A DNA stretch of 64,000 nucleotides from Rhytidiadelphus loreus (Eukaryota; Streptophyta; Bryopsida; Hypnales; Hylocomiaceae). Numbering within the stretch: position 1 is the first letter of the stretch; each line of letters opens with the position of its first letter. This document shows, in pieces, positions 23,798-34,232 of the stretch. Location: NCBI GenBank assembly GCA_947034895.1, contig OX344762.1, forward strand, positions 12,405,501 through 12,469,500, read 5' to 3'. The translations under genes were made by a program, and so were the position numbers. The notes under the pieces were generated by a model. It worked only from the letters and a program-made list of their open reading frames with translations, had not been told where the DNA came from and did not search any database.

Positions 23798-26027
23798 TAA
23801 GCACAAATGTTACAATCTATAGCTTGAATTGGCATATGCTAAAGCCTTTGGCATTGTGGCATTAGCAATTTGGAAATGGTGCACACTTGAAATACACATA
23901 TTAAGCCAAAATATACTCGAGGACTACAAATTTTGTACATAAAATATGAGTGGAACTTCAAAGCTTTTCTTTCCTTGGTCCTCAAAGAATTGTATCCTAA
24001 ACCTTCCTTTCATTTAGGAGACATTACCTATAACATTGAATTTCCAAATTCTTTGAAGTTTGTTAGGTTATTCTAAGCTTATATTCTTTTGTACTAAAAG
24101 AATTTTAAATATATAAATCACTCCATAGTAGAAAGTTTTGGATTAAAGACCATTACTCCATTTTGAGTGGTTCATTTTGGATTTAACCTTAAAAAACATA
24201 TGGGTCATCAAGGTCCAACCCACACAATAACTAAGCATGATTGATGCCCTTTCTCTTCTAGGAGTTTCTTCATTGATTATATATGACTACAGTCAAAATT
24301 TTACAGTATGAAAAAATAATTTTTCCTTCATTATATAAGAAAATCTACATCAATCATTCATTAGACACTTATTGTTTGTAGTAGTGTTGTAAGTTAACCT
24401 TGTGAAAATCATCCTTTTGGGTACCGTGTGAATCATTTGCTTAAAAAAACTCAAGAGCATTCATTAGAGGTCAAACTACTCTGCAAGATCTCCACTTTTT
24501 ACACAAAATTCCAAAGATGAACAATTGCACTTCTATCTTATATAGAAAGATTCTCTATCATCCATTGTACACTTAGTGTTTGACGTTTATAGGGTTAAAG
24601 ACCCTTTTGAGCAAACTCATTTTGACACAGGATTTTATCCGTAATTTTCACTGTTCGTACTTCTCGTCACCACCATTGATGCGAATCCCATGCCGAATGT
24701 GCTACTGCAGTTAGCTGTTGACTGGTTCTCCTCAGAACAAGTGGCATTGCATGTTTATCATGGTTTCGAGGTAACTTACCAGTAAGCTTCGTCGGAAAGA
24801 ACGAACTTCGGTGGTCAATTCGTGATACTTGTGAGACCCCAAAACTAGTGGCTTTGCAAAAAAAAGTTGGAGATTAGTAAAACACAGTATTCAATGGTTG
24901 CATTAGGAGTGGTTAAATTTTTTTTTGGCGCTCCTCTTTGCAGAACCCTACAATGTTTCATATCTACAAAACCCCTCTTCATAGACTCTACCTTCATATC
25001 TACAAAACTCTTTGTCATTCAGACCCTTCCTTGAATTCCGTATGTTTTGTGTGCAATATTCATCATCTTTGGCATCTCTACTCACTGATACGAATGTACA
25101 AACTCTATGCCGTAGACTCGTAATTTTATGTTAATTTTGGAGCACTTCTTCTATTTCCTCAATTTTGCAAACTCTTCATTTTGAATTCATGATTTACAAA
25201 ATTGACAGGATAAAATCAGTGTACTGAGTCCAACTGTCCAAGCCCTGAAAAACCAACCCACTGTTGTGTGTAATCATTCTAGTGAGTACTAAAAGATGAC
25301 TGGATCAAACATGAATGTATCATGATTCATGAGGAATGTGTGCCTGTCTTAAGTGTGCGAATCTCTTACTAGTCAACAACAAATCAGTTTCACCGTTATT
25401 AATCTGGATGGTCCCTTTCAAGGCTTCACAGACAATCTCTCTAACCAGAGGAAGATCAGTGCAATTTACCTGATTAGATCTCTCAAGGGAGCAAAGTTCT
25501 TTACATAACATGAAACTGTCCATCACATGCTTGATCCTCTGTGAAAGGACGTGGAAGGTGTTTACTCTATCAGCCTGGTGATGACCGGAAGAAAAAGCAG
25601 GAGTAGCATACAAGAGCGATAGATTTGAAACCCACTTGCTTTAATAAAAATGATCAGTGATGTCCACATCTGTTTGGCTAATCAAAATCATGCTAAACGA
25701 ATGATGTCTGGCTACTGGAAAGTGTAAGAATATTTAGTACTACATGGAATGTAAAGTACAAACTAAAAACTACAAAAATCAGAATTCAATTCTTGTGACA
25801 GGAATCGATGTATATGAGCTTCGCCTCAATCTGTTGATATAATCTTACCATTAATAATACCCCCCCGTTTCCTCTCGAGGATCTGAATCACACTAGATCA
25901 CATCTACAAGTGGTAAAACTAGTGCAGACCTACCAACGTCGAGCTCTCCAAAACTAACAATATAGAAATTTGAGAAGTAGTGTGGTTGACAAAGGCCAAC
26001 TACACAGTGGTTGCAAACCTGGTGTCG
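23798..26027. other. Gene-free stretch downstream of squalene synthase
   Basis: There are no supported genes. The last few hundred bases (about 25,300-26,027) lie just past the squalene synthase stop codon on its strand and may include its 3' untranslated region. A 97-codon open frame at 25320-25613 (minus) is unrecognisable. Poly(A) position cannot be assigned with confidence. Confidence 0.45.
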
Positions 26028-29000
26028 TTACCAGTTATTGTAAAGCATATACATCATGAAGCCCATGAGCATGAGAACAACAAGAACCTGCAGACAGCAA
26101 AATAACAACCATTAGAGTAACACTCGTTGAGCATTTCAACCGTCAATCTAAATTGCAATGATTGTTATATGCCGACTTGCTTCTCAAGACCACTCTCCTT
26201 TGAGTGTCTGAATGAACCATAATATTGAAATTTTTTAAAGAGAAACTGATACCAAGCGCTATGAAGAGAGACATACCATTAAAAAGTCCGGTCCAGTTTC
26301 TTGGTCTATAGTGAATACTCGCCTGCAGATATAACCAAAGACAGAACAGTTCAACGAGCTGGTACTAGATCTCCAACTTGGCCCCAATAACTGACTTCAG
26401 CAACTTATCCGAGGAAAGCTTCCAGTTCAAAGAGAAAGTAACACATATACAGAAATAATGTTAATAGAATTCTTCTGCAGCGTTGGGAAAAGGAAAAGAG
26501 AAACATACGGCTCAAGTAAGTGAGAATCGCAGTACTCCTGTATTGCCTCGATATGTTTACGTGTTACTGAAGCTGAATCATCATTATCATCAATCTGCGC
26601 CACCCAACACCTCCGTAAGCTTGAGTTGCCGGGCGTGTAAACTAAGGCCGATATTGCCACAACGGTAGTAGACGTCACTTCCGCCGACCGTAACAAGTAA
26701 AAGTTTCTCCTTTCCCCAAAGCCACGGACTTCCAAGCAACAGTGCCAAGAAAACAATTGCTTCTTGACTGCCATGTCATCTTTTATGTGCCACAACACAG
26801 GATGTTCTAAGCATGACTTCTCAACCTCTCTGCAGTGTTCCTCTAGAGTGGTAGCCACGCGCTCTAGAAGACCAATGACTGAATGACATGCTTCCACTTC
26901 ACAGTACCTTTCCTCCACTTTTCCTCTCGTGTAGCAGGCCCCTTGGAAATTCTGTACATCTTTTAACTATAGAGGTACAGACAGATGCCAACATGGACAT
27001 ATACATGCTGCGGAATTTAAGACCAAAATCATGCAGACTAAATTATGACATACCTTCTTCGCGATCTTTGTGGAGAAATCAAAGAAAGTCCCATACACAT
27101 CGCCCATTGTGCTAGTCAGCATAATTTTGGCAGTTATTCCTGCAGTGGAAACGATCAAGTTTGACTCAGTCATAAGACATGCTGAAGTTCGGTAGATTGT
27201 GCATCCTTTAGATAAGCGTTCTATTGAAGAGAACCAGGAAAAAAGAAACTCACCTCGTCTAATCTTTACAACTCCTCTGAAGACATTAATGTTATTGTAG
27301 CACTCAGCCAGTGTTCCCATCGCCATAATCTGTTCAGGGTCAAGGTCGACTCAATTAGAAAAATTCATGGGTGCCAGAATACCTGGAAAATGCGCTGAAT
27401 TCAACAATTGAACTCAAAAAAACAAACTCGTAAGCATCAGCAAGATGCACGTCCATACAATTGCTCTGGGTCATCTCATGAAATGGTGATATCAAACCTG
27501 AGGAATGGCACAAAATCGCAAATTGTCTTCATCTTCAATAGCTTCCATGTATTTGAGAGAGTCTATCGCATGTGCTAGAGCATTCGTAACCATTGCGTTC
27601 AGGCATCTCACAGCATTTTCTGAGTTGTCCTCATGCTTCAAATCCTGTGTATTATGTCATTTCATCAGGAAGCAGTCAAATAGACGAACAAACTTTTTAG
27701 TCATTATACAGATTGATTGGTGTCTGAACCAGTCAAATCAATGCCATTCAGATTCATTCGAATTAATTAAAATGATTCTCACCTCAAGCTTTGTTGCGAA
27801 CCTGCCCCAAATCTCATGTGGCCAAAACATTCGAGGACGTGGAATCTCATTAATGTCCTCAAGGTAGTCTCTTATGATGTTCGTTTTCTGAAAGAAAAAA
27901 GACCATCTTCAGTTCAACTCTCATAGCTGATCAGAAGAGTAAACCAAGAGTCCCCTGGAGAAGACTTCAGGACGTGATATGCAGTGAAAATAGAGCACGA
28001 AGCACAAAAGAACTTAAGATGCAGCGAAATCAACATAGAATACTTGCAAATTCCTAACTATGCACTTTAAAGGTAACGAAGAAACATGCACTAGGAAGCA
28101 CCTGAAGGAAGAGGCCCATGGAGTTTGAGAGTTCATCTGGTTGAAATGCCTCAAGACCAGAGGTATGAAACAGGCGAGACAAACCCAAGCCCACAATGCC
28201 AGCAACGTAGTGACAATATTCGTTGTAATCCTCTATTGTAATCACCTGTGTGGGGCATAGAAACATGATTATAGAAAAATCAAATAAAACTGTGAGATAT
28301 CGAAATTATAGTTAAAAAACTCTTTGTTTTACCCAAGCCATGGAGCAAAAACAACAACGATAATTTAGAGCTTGACAACAATATAGAATACATTCCTTCA
28401 CTCTCCAATCGTACTGCGTACCTCAGATTCGATGAACTTTGCCATCCCAGCTCCCATGCGGTCAGCCATTTCCGCAATCACTTTTTGATACCTATTTAAT
28501 CATGAGCCAGGTTCTCAACGTTATATTCCAGAAGGTCTTTTCATAGACAGAGCACTGCCTTGTCAACTCGACTTTAAAAAGTATTGCAGATCTCATACTA
28601 ACAACGCAAGGAATGGGATAGCTTCAATTGCAACTCTCATAAAGAGAAACCCATCGAGAACCATACATTTAATCGGTTGAAGTTTGCGACAAAGAAGATA
28701 ATTAATACGATTGAAATTGCAGGGATCTTCATTAAAAGAAATGACTCGACTAAGAAAATATATGATGTGATTGCTCATCGGCTCAGATATGTGGTCAATC
28801 TTGCAAGAGAAAAAGGATGGCAAGAGAGATACCCCTCGTCCAGATTCAAGAAGGCGTTCGATACAAATTCGAATTTGTTCATCAGCTCCTTGTAGTCCTT
28901 CTCACCACCTAACATTCCTCACGTACACGACCATCAAGTCTCATGTGACAGAAAACAGGCAGTTCTTGGAACAGAGCCGAAAAGTGTTTCCTATTGGAAA

Positions 29001-30298
29001 CCGTAGATTCACGGCAAGGTAATTATCCAAGGTCAAGCCAGACCAGGCATATTTTGACTCACACAAAACAAAGTGGATAAGTGGTCTTCGACTTAAAAGA
29101 ATTAGCACCAAATCATGCGCTAAGCAGAATGACAACCTGTCTCTCGATAGAAAATAAAGTATTAACGTGTGGAGGAAGATACACTTACAAGAGAACTTCC
29201 ACGAGGGATCATAGATATACTTGTGAAATGCCTTGAGAATGGGGACCTTGATCTCTATTGGAATCGCCATGTCATCCTCTGCCAATGCGATAAACAGTTC
29301 ATACAAAGCAAGCCTTCATGAAGAAAAATTTATAGCCACGTAAGGAATTGCAGAAACAAAGCAAGTGGGTGATCAACGCCATAGAATGCTTCTAACACAG
29401 TAAATAGATGTGTGGGTTGATAGGCGCAATGAAATTCTTACCAACGGTGTCAAGACCGCGCAACACCAAGTAGAAGACACAGACCTGCACAGCGCCATAA
29501 AGATCTATCTTAGATTAACTTGTTTAACCCGTAATGACCGGTTTCATTCATCATGTGGAGAAAATATACTTCGGATGGGGTCCAATTTTATATCACCATA
29601 ATAAAAGGACATTGGTCACAAAATAAATGAAATTGGACAAAACCATACTCCACATAACCTACTCAAAACTACTAGAAAAAACAAGAGGCCATATCTGAGC
29701 TTCTTGGTTGAAATTGACGCATTCTTCAAATGCCAGACCTTTGCATTAGGTCTTAGTGACAAAAGCCCTAAAGTACACTCAGAACCTCTTCATTATGACC
29801 CAAAGCAGCACCCTGCGCTATCATTACCACACTATTATCTGCTCTAGAACCCTCATCATACATCCAAACTGAAAAAGTTGATTCCCGAGCATTGCGTGTA
29901 AACTCAAACAAAATAAGAATTAATAGCAAAAGCAAGTTACTAAACCCCAAGCACCCAGTGGCATCAAAAATATTCCCACAAACTACAACGCCTCTCCAAA
30001 CCAAGTTTCGATCATCCAAGAACGAATTCACCCAATGCAACACGGGAAAGAAAGAACGATAACTACAAAAAAACTCTTCAAAGCTTACCGCATCCCGCAG
30101 CTCGGGTCGCAGCTGCTGAATAACAATCGAGAAGCTCCGGGAGACGCGCGTGAGCATCCGGTAGCAGAATGCGAGGTTTTCGTCTTTGGGAATCGCCCGT
30201 TGCGCCTGCATTGCGGCGATCTTGAGCTTGACGAGCGGCGCGATCTCGTCCGGGTGCCGCATCAAAGTCCCCATCATCCCCATGGCTGTCCGACCCAC
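26028..30298 (-). CDS. SQS: Squalene synthase (farnesyl-diphosphate farnesyltransferase), complete, 13 exons
   Basis: The enzyme condenses two farnesyl diphosphates to presqualene diphosphate and reduces it with NADPH to squalene, the first committed step to sterols and triterpenoids. It acts at the ER membrane. Exons, 5' to 3': 30298-30089, 29484-29442, 29278-29189, 28908-28833, 28491-28422, 28245-28102, 27887-27783, 27644-27498, 27329-27254, 27139-27054, 26594-26509, 26322-26277, 26087-26028. All borders are GT..AG and every phase closes, giving 412 residues, the usual plant length. Visible motifs: [20 protein letters not shown] (44-63), first aspartate-rich motif DTVED (82-86), [13 protein letters not shown] (173-185), second motif DYLED (218-222), and a C-terminal membrane anchor (about 389-409) ending YNNW. 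The start gives [20 protein letters not shown], close to the plant N-terminus; later ATGs at codons 6, 8 and 9 are alternatives. The leader is CT-rich with no clear TATA box. Intron 10 contains an unusual open frame (see 26595-26944). Confidence 0.96.
26595..26944 (-). other. Open in-frame extension upstream of SQS exon 11
   Basis: Reading the minus strand, the frame of exon 11 stays open backwards through about 350 bases of intron 10, up to a TAG near 26971. A possible acceptor (gatgtacag followed by AATTTCC) lies at its start, and joining it to exon 10 (ending AAG) would keep frame. The result would be a cysteine-rich insertion of about 117 residues between the AKK and DDNDD segments. Squalene synthases have no such insertion, so the main transcript should splice it out. 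A cassette exon or chance are both possible. Confidence 0.3.
29557..29695 (+). repeat. Repeat shared with 41708-41855, inside SQS intron 1
   Basis: It shares caattttatatcacca, then acatt/gcatt, then ctcaaaa-tact-a-aaaaca in the same order with the segment at 41708-41855. The copies are diverged and no terminal repeats are seen. It lies within the first intron of squalene synthase, on the opposite strand. Confidence 0.5.
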
Positions 30299-30810
30299 TC
30301 AATGAATCAATCCAAACCCCTCCTCCTCCTCCCAAACCCAACTCCAAACCCAACTCCACAACCCTCCTTCTTCGCAAACAATCTCGAAACTCCAATTTCG
30401 AAAGTTAGAAACAGGGGAAGGATCTGGGCTTTAAACGTTGTTACATGAGATGTGAGAGGGTTTTGACGAAAGGGAACGTGGTGACGGTGATTAGGCGGGG
30501 GAGGCTGGAAGTGCGATCGGGAGTGCGTGCGTGGGGGAAGAGAAGGTGAACATGCAGGGCGGAGAGAAAGAGTAACACCTCACTAAAGAGACTAAGCACG
30601 TCCAGTGGTAACTTACTGGTAACTTACTGGACGAAACCCTTTGTCCACTTTTTGTCGGCCTTGGTGCGGAGGGAAATTGCCATGTCATCATTGATTTTGT
30701 CGGTCTGGGCTGGTGAATGGTATTACATTTGAAACGGGACGTCATGTGATAAAATTATACTTTAGCACGTTCATGTCAAAATTTTATAACTACCACATCC
30801 GTACTTTTCT
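30299..30810. promoter_or_regulatory. Presumed promoter and leader of squalene synthase
   Basis: This is upstream of the SQS start on the minus strand. Read in that direction the proximal 250 bases are CT-rich (ctccgccctgc, ccccgcc, ccctcctt types) without a TATA box. Composition changes to ordinary AT-rich DNA by about 30,700. A promoter here is inferred from position only. Confidence 0.35.
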
Positions 30811-31047
30811 TTTGTTTGTTTTGTTTGTTTGTTGTGGTGAGATCCTTTGCACCATACATCACGTTCTTAGTATCGTTGAAAAGCTCTTTGTGAGGAGGGG
30901 TGCACGGACTTTGTTTCTTGGTATTTGGACCTATAGTGTAAAATTTATTGAGTTTTGAATTTTTTATAAATTAAAAAATGAAGAAATTACTTTTATTTTA
31001 ATTTTATTTTGGTTGTAGCAACATCGTAGGCACATGGCATACTAGTT
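30811..31047 (+). repeat. Dispersed repeat R3, copy b
   Basis: It starts tttgtttgttttgtttgttt and contains gttgaaaagctctttgtgag and ggactttgtttcttgg, with the end ggcacatggcatactagtt. It forms a tandem pair with copy c immediately downstream; copy a is at 18195-18440. Nothing in it resembles a known transposon protein. Confidence 0.75.
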
Positions 31048-31065
31048 TATACCTTAAATGAGGAC

Positions 31066-31290
31066 GTTTGTTTTGTTTTGTTTGTTATTGTGAGATCTTT
31101 TGGACCGTACATTCCCTGGTCACATTTTTGGTATTGTTGGAAAGCTCTTTGTAAGGAAGGGTGCAAGTGGACTTTGTTTCGTAGTGTTTAGACTTACGAT
31201 GTGAAAGTTATTGAATTTCAAAGTTTTTGTGAATTAGAAAATTAGAAAATTAGAAAATTACTTTTACTTTTATTTTGGTTGTGGCAACAA
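31066..31290 (+). repeat. Dispersed repeat R3, copy c
   Basis: It is the second unit of the tandem pair, with gttggaaagctctttgtaag and ggactttgtttcgtag. It has an internal small expansion, (ttagaaaa)3, at about 31,232-31,258. Confidence 0.75.
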
Positions 31291-32056
31291 CATAGGTCTT
31301 TGATGTAAAAATTCACTCTAAAAATATTCTTAAAATAATGTAATAATACTCTAAATATATTCTAACAATATTCTAAAAACATTCTAAAAATATTCAAAGG
31401 ATACTAAAAAAATATTCAAATAATTTGGAATTTTTTTAATGTATTCCAAAAATACTTTGAAAAGTAAAATACTCAAAAAATTTGAGCATCAACATATTAT
31501 TGTGAACCTCTACCCAAGCTCAAAATTTCATGCACAACCCTATCTTCCTTTTCTATATTAGAATTTGTTAGTAGCTTTCATACAACAACAATGCACTATT
31601 TTTTTACATAAACGTTAATTTAAATTACATACATGTTATTTTAACCTTATCAATTGGTCATTGCTAGAAGACATCACTCTACTTCTAGTACTTCTTTTTT
31701 CTAGATGATTTCTAGTATCAATTTCTATCTTTGAATTTCTAAAAGTTTAAAATTTTTTTAAAGTGTATTAAAACACAAGAATTCGTGAATCATAATAACA
31801 CCAATGTGAACTCACATTGTATTTTAGAAGCATATGAAGTAATGTTTGTATATAAAGTCCATGCAAACTGACAATAATTACATGTCAAGTGATAGTTAGT
31901 ACATGAGTGTATACTAAGTGATTGTGAAGTATAGTTCTTCTAGTAAGTACATGTGAAATGAAGTTCAACTATGCTAAGTAGGTGATTTTTATTAAAATGA
32001 CATTTATTTGTAGTATCGGTTTTATCTATCTTTAGTTTTCTTATTGTAATTCCATA
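31291..32056. other. Gene-free AT-rich stretch
   Basis: There is a cluster of ttctaaaaatattc-type short repeats at about 31,310-31,480. No open frame of note is present. Confidence 0.5.
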
Positions 32057-32488
32057 TTAACCTCTAAATGCCCAAGGTCTTATTTGAGCTTCTATGAATT
32101 TGTTCTAAATTGAACGAAAAGCCAACATTTTGATAAGTTGTATCAATTTTTTTGAATTGTAACCATACAAATTCAAATTAGACATATTAGAGATTACATA
32201 GAAAAAAACCCACAACAATATCACTTATGGATTGAAAGATTATAATGTTTGATCATGGGGGTGTTAAAACTGTCAAAATGATTTGAAGTCTTTCAATCTT
32301 CTTTTCACATGTCAAATATAAAAATTTGGTCACCAAAAAAATATGAGGATAAAGGGTCTAACATGTATAACCCCAATCAATTTATAGCTTTTCAAAATCT
32401 ATTCTACAATTTTTTTTAAATGAATTTCTAATGTGATTTTTTCTCCAAAATCTAGTGTATTTGAGGCTCATTTTGAAGAGCCCTCTAT

Positions 32489-32651
32489 CACTACAAGAGA
32501 AAGGGGTGTTTTAAGTAGTGTCCTAGACATCATGTCTTTTAAGTAACGTCTTTTAAGTAAGTTTTTAAGTAAAATTTACAAGATTTTTGTGTCTTTGTAG
32601 TAAAATTTTATCTCTAGGATTATACTTAAAACACCCCTTTTTCTTGTAGTG
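32489..32651. mobile_element. CACTA-type mini-element (163 bp)
   Basis: The left end is CACTACAAGAGAAAGGGGTG followed by ttttaagta. The right end inverted is CACTACAAGAAAAAGGGGTG followed by ttttaagta. The terminal repeats are therefore 29 bp with one mismatch. CACTA ends are the hallmark of En/Spm elements. The interior holds repeated ttttaagtaa motifs. The flanking triplets (TAT and TTG) do not match, so the target duplication has decayed or the ends are off by a little. Confidence 0.85.
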
Positions 32652-32677
32652 TTGGAAGGGCTAAAAAAGCCTACATT

Positions 32678-32906
32678 TTAACCCCTTAACGCCTCAATCC
32701 TTTCTCAAATTTTGGTACATTTTTGCTTATATCTTTGTATAGTAATACCATTTACCAAAATTTCATGAAATTGGGCATAAAAGAAGATTGTCTTTTCAGG
32801 ATTCAAGTGTTACATTAGATGAATGAGAAGATAGTTGGATGAAACAGTGCCTATAAGCCCTCTGTTCATTGTCTAGAATATGGACATTGGAGCGCTTAAG
32901 GGTTAA
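32678..32906. mobile_element. Small TTAA element (229 bp)
   Basis: The left end is TTAACCCCTTAACGCCTCAA. The right end inverted is TTAACCCTTAAGCGCTCCAA, an imperfect terminal repeat with TTAA on both sides. The flanks (tacatt and agtttaggca) join to match the uninterrupted relative at about 45,690 (tattttgaagtttaggca), which supports insertion at TTAA. Confidence 0.65.
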
Positions 32907-33257
32907 AGTTTAGGCACATTGAACTTGCAAATTTGCAATCGGTAGGGATATTCACCCTAAAATCTTGGAAGGATGTACTAGAACAAGTTAACTAAAAGAT
33001 CCTATAGTTGGATATGTTAAAAGTAATTATAGATGAAAATTTTAGCCTTGTTTTGGGGAGAAGCATTTTGAAGAAGTTTTGGATCTCAATCTAAACATCA
33101 AAGAACTTAGGACTTAACTAATAGCTTTATATTTGGGACAAGTATTTTAAAGAAATTATGGGTCTCTAAACATCACATAACTTTTTAGAGGTTACCCAAC
33201 ACCTTATTTTGAGGATAGAATTTGAGGAGGTTTGGTTTCTAAACATCAAAGAACTTT

Positions 33258-34220
33258 CACTAGAAGAAAATGAGGGGTTTTGCAACTACAGTATGCAACT
33301 CATTTTGTAGTTGCATAGGACGTTTGCAACTAGGTGACAATGTAGAGTCCGTAGTTGCAGTGGACAAGTCGCATTAGTTGCAGTCTAGTTGCAAGGTTAT
33401 TTGTCATCCGACACCATACAAAGAACTTCATCCTTGTGTGCAACTTGTTTGCAACTTGTTTGCAACTTGCTTGCAACTTGTAGATTTGTAAATTTTAAAA
33501 TATAAATCTCAATGATTTGTAGATTTCAAATTTTCAGATCTACCTCCTTTCTAGATTTTAGAATTTCAAAACTACCTTTTTCTTAGATTTTTGAATTTCA
33601 AATCTACCTTTTTCTAGATTTCAAAATTTCAAATCTACCCTCTTCCTAGATTTCAAAATTTCAAATCTACCTTCTTTCTAGATTTCAAAATTCAATTTCC
33701 TAGATTATAAAATTTCTTGAATTTTAATTATTTTTTAAATTCTTATATACAAAATCTACAAATTGTAGAAACCCACAAATTATAGAAATCTTAGAATTCT
33801 ATCAAAAGAATTCATTACATAAGACTATAACAACTTACAAGTCTTATATGTTCAATCTAATGGTACTCTTTACAATTGATATGGGTCAATTGATATAACA
33901 CGAATGGGAATGAACTTTGAAAGCAACTAGGAAACAACTAGAGTGCAACTAAGAAACAACTAGCGTACAACTAGGAAACAACTATGGTCATTTTACAGTT
34001 GCATAATAGTTGCATAGGACACTAGTTGTTTCCTAGTCTTTTTTTGCAACTACAAAATGACTACTTTGCAACTAAAACAATGAATGAATGTTGTAAAACA
34101 ATGACACAAAACAACTACATTAGATTTGGTGCAAATAGAGAGGAAACTAGTTGCATGACAGTTGCATAGGGCACTAGTTGCATAGTAGTTGGTTGTGCCG
34201 GACGTGTTTTTCTTCTAGTG
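33258..34220. mobile_element. CACTA element, non-autonomous (963 bp)
   Basis: The ends are CACTAGAAGAAAATG and the inverse of CACTAGAAGAAAAACACG, so the terminal repeats are about 13 bp. Direct TTT triplets flank it (33255-33257 and 34221-34223), the 3-bp duplication typical of CACTA elements. Both ends are packed with subterminal gcaacta / tagttgc motifs in both orientations. The middle (about 33,515-33,700) holds diverged tandem units built on agatttcaaaatttcaaatc. Removing it restores catcaaagaactttaggggt, matching the repeat end at about 45,885. No transposase frame is present. Confidence 0.9.
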
Positions 34221-34232
34221 TTTAGGGGTTAA

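Larger units (their letters stand above)
32057..33117 (-). mobile_element. Probable TTAA element, partial, with two nested insertions
   Basis: It opens TTAACCTCTAAATGCCCAAG and closes aaagaacttaggacTTAA. Its right half (from 32,907) aligns in order with 45,690-45,905: gtttaggca, ttgcaat, gtaggg, gaaggatgtactag, agatcct-tagttgga, tttagcctt, attttgaag. A CACTA mini-element (32489-32651) and a smaller TTAA element (32678-32906) sit inside. What remains is about 670 bp, shorter than the 930-bp copies, so it is deleted or diverged. Confidence 0.5.
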
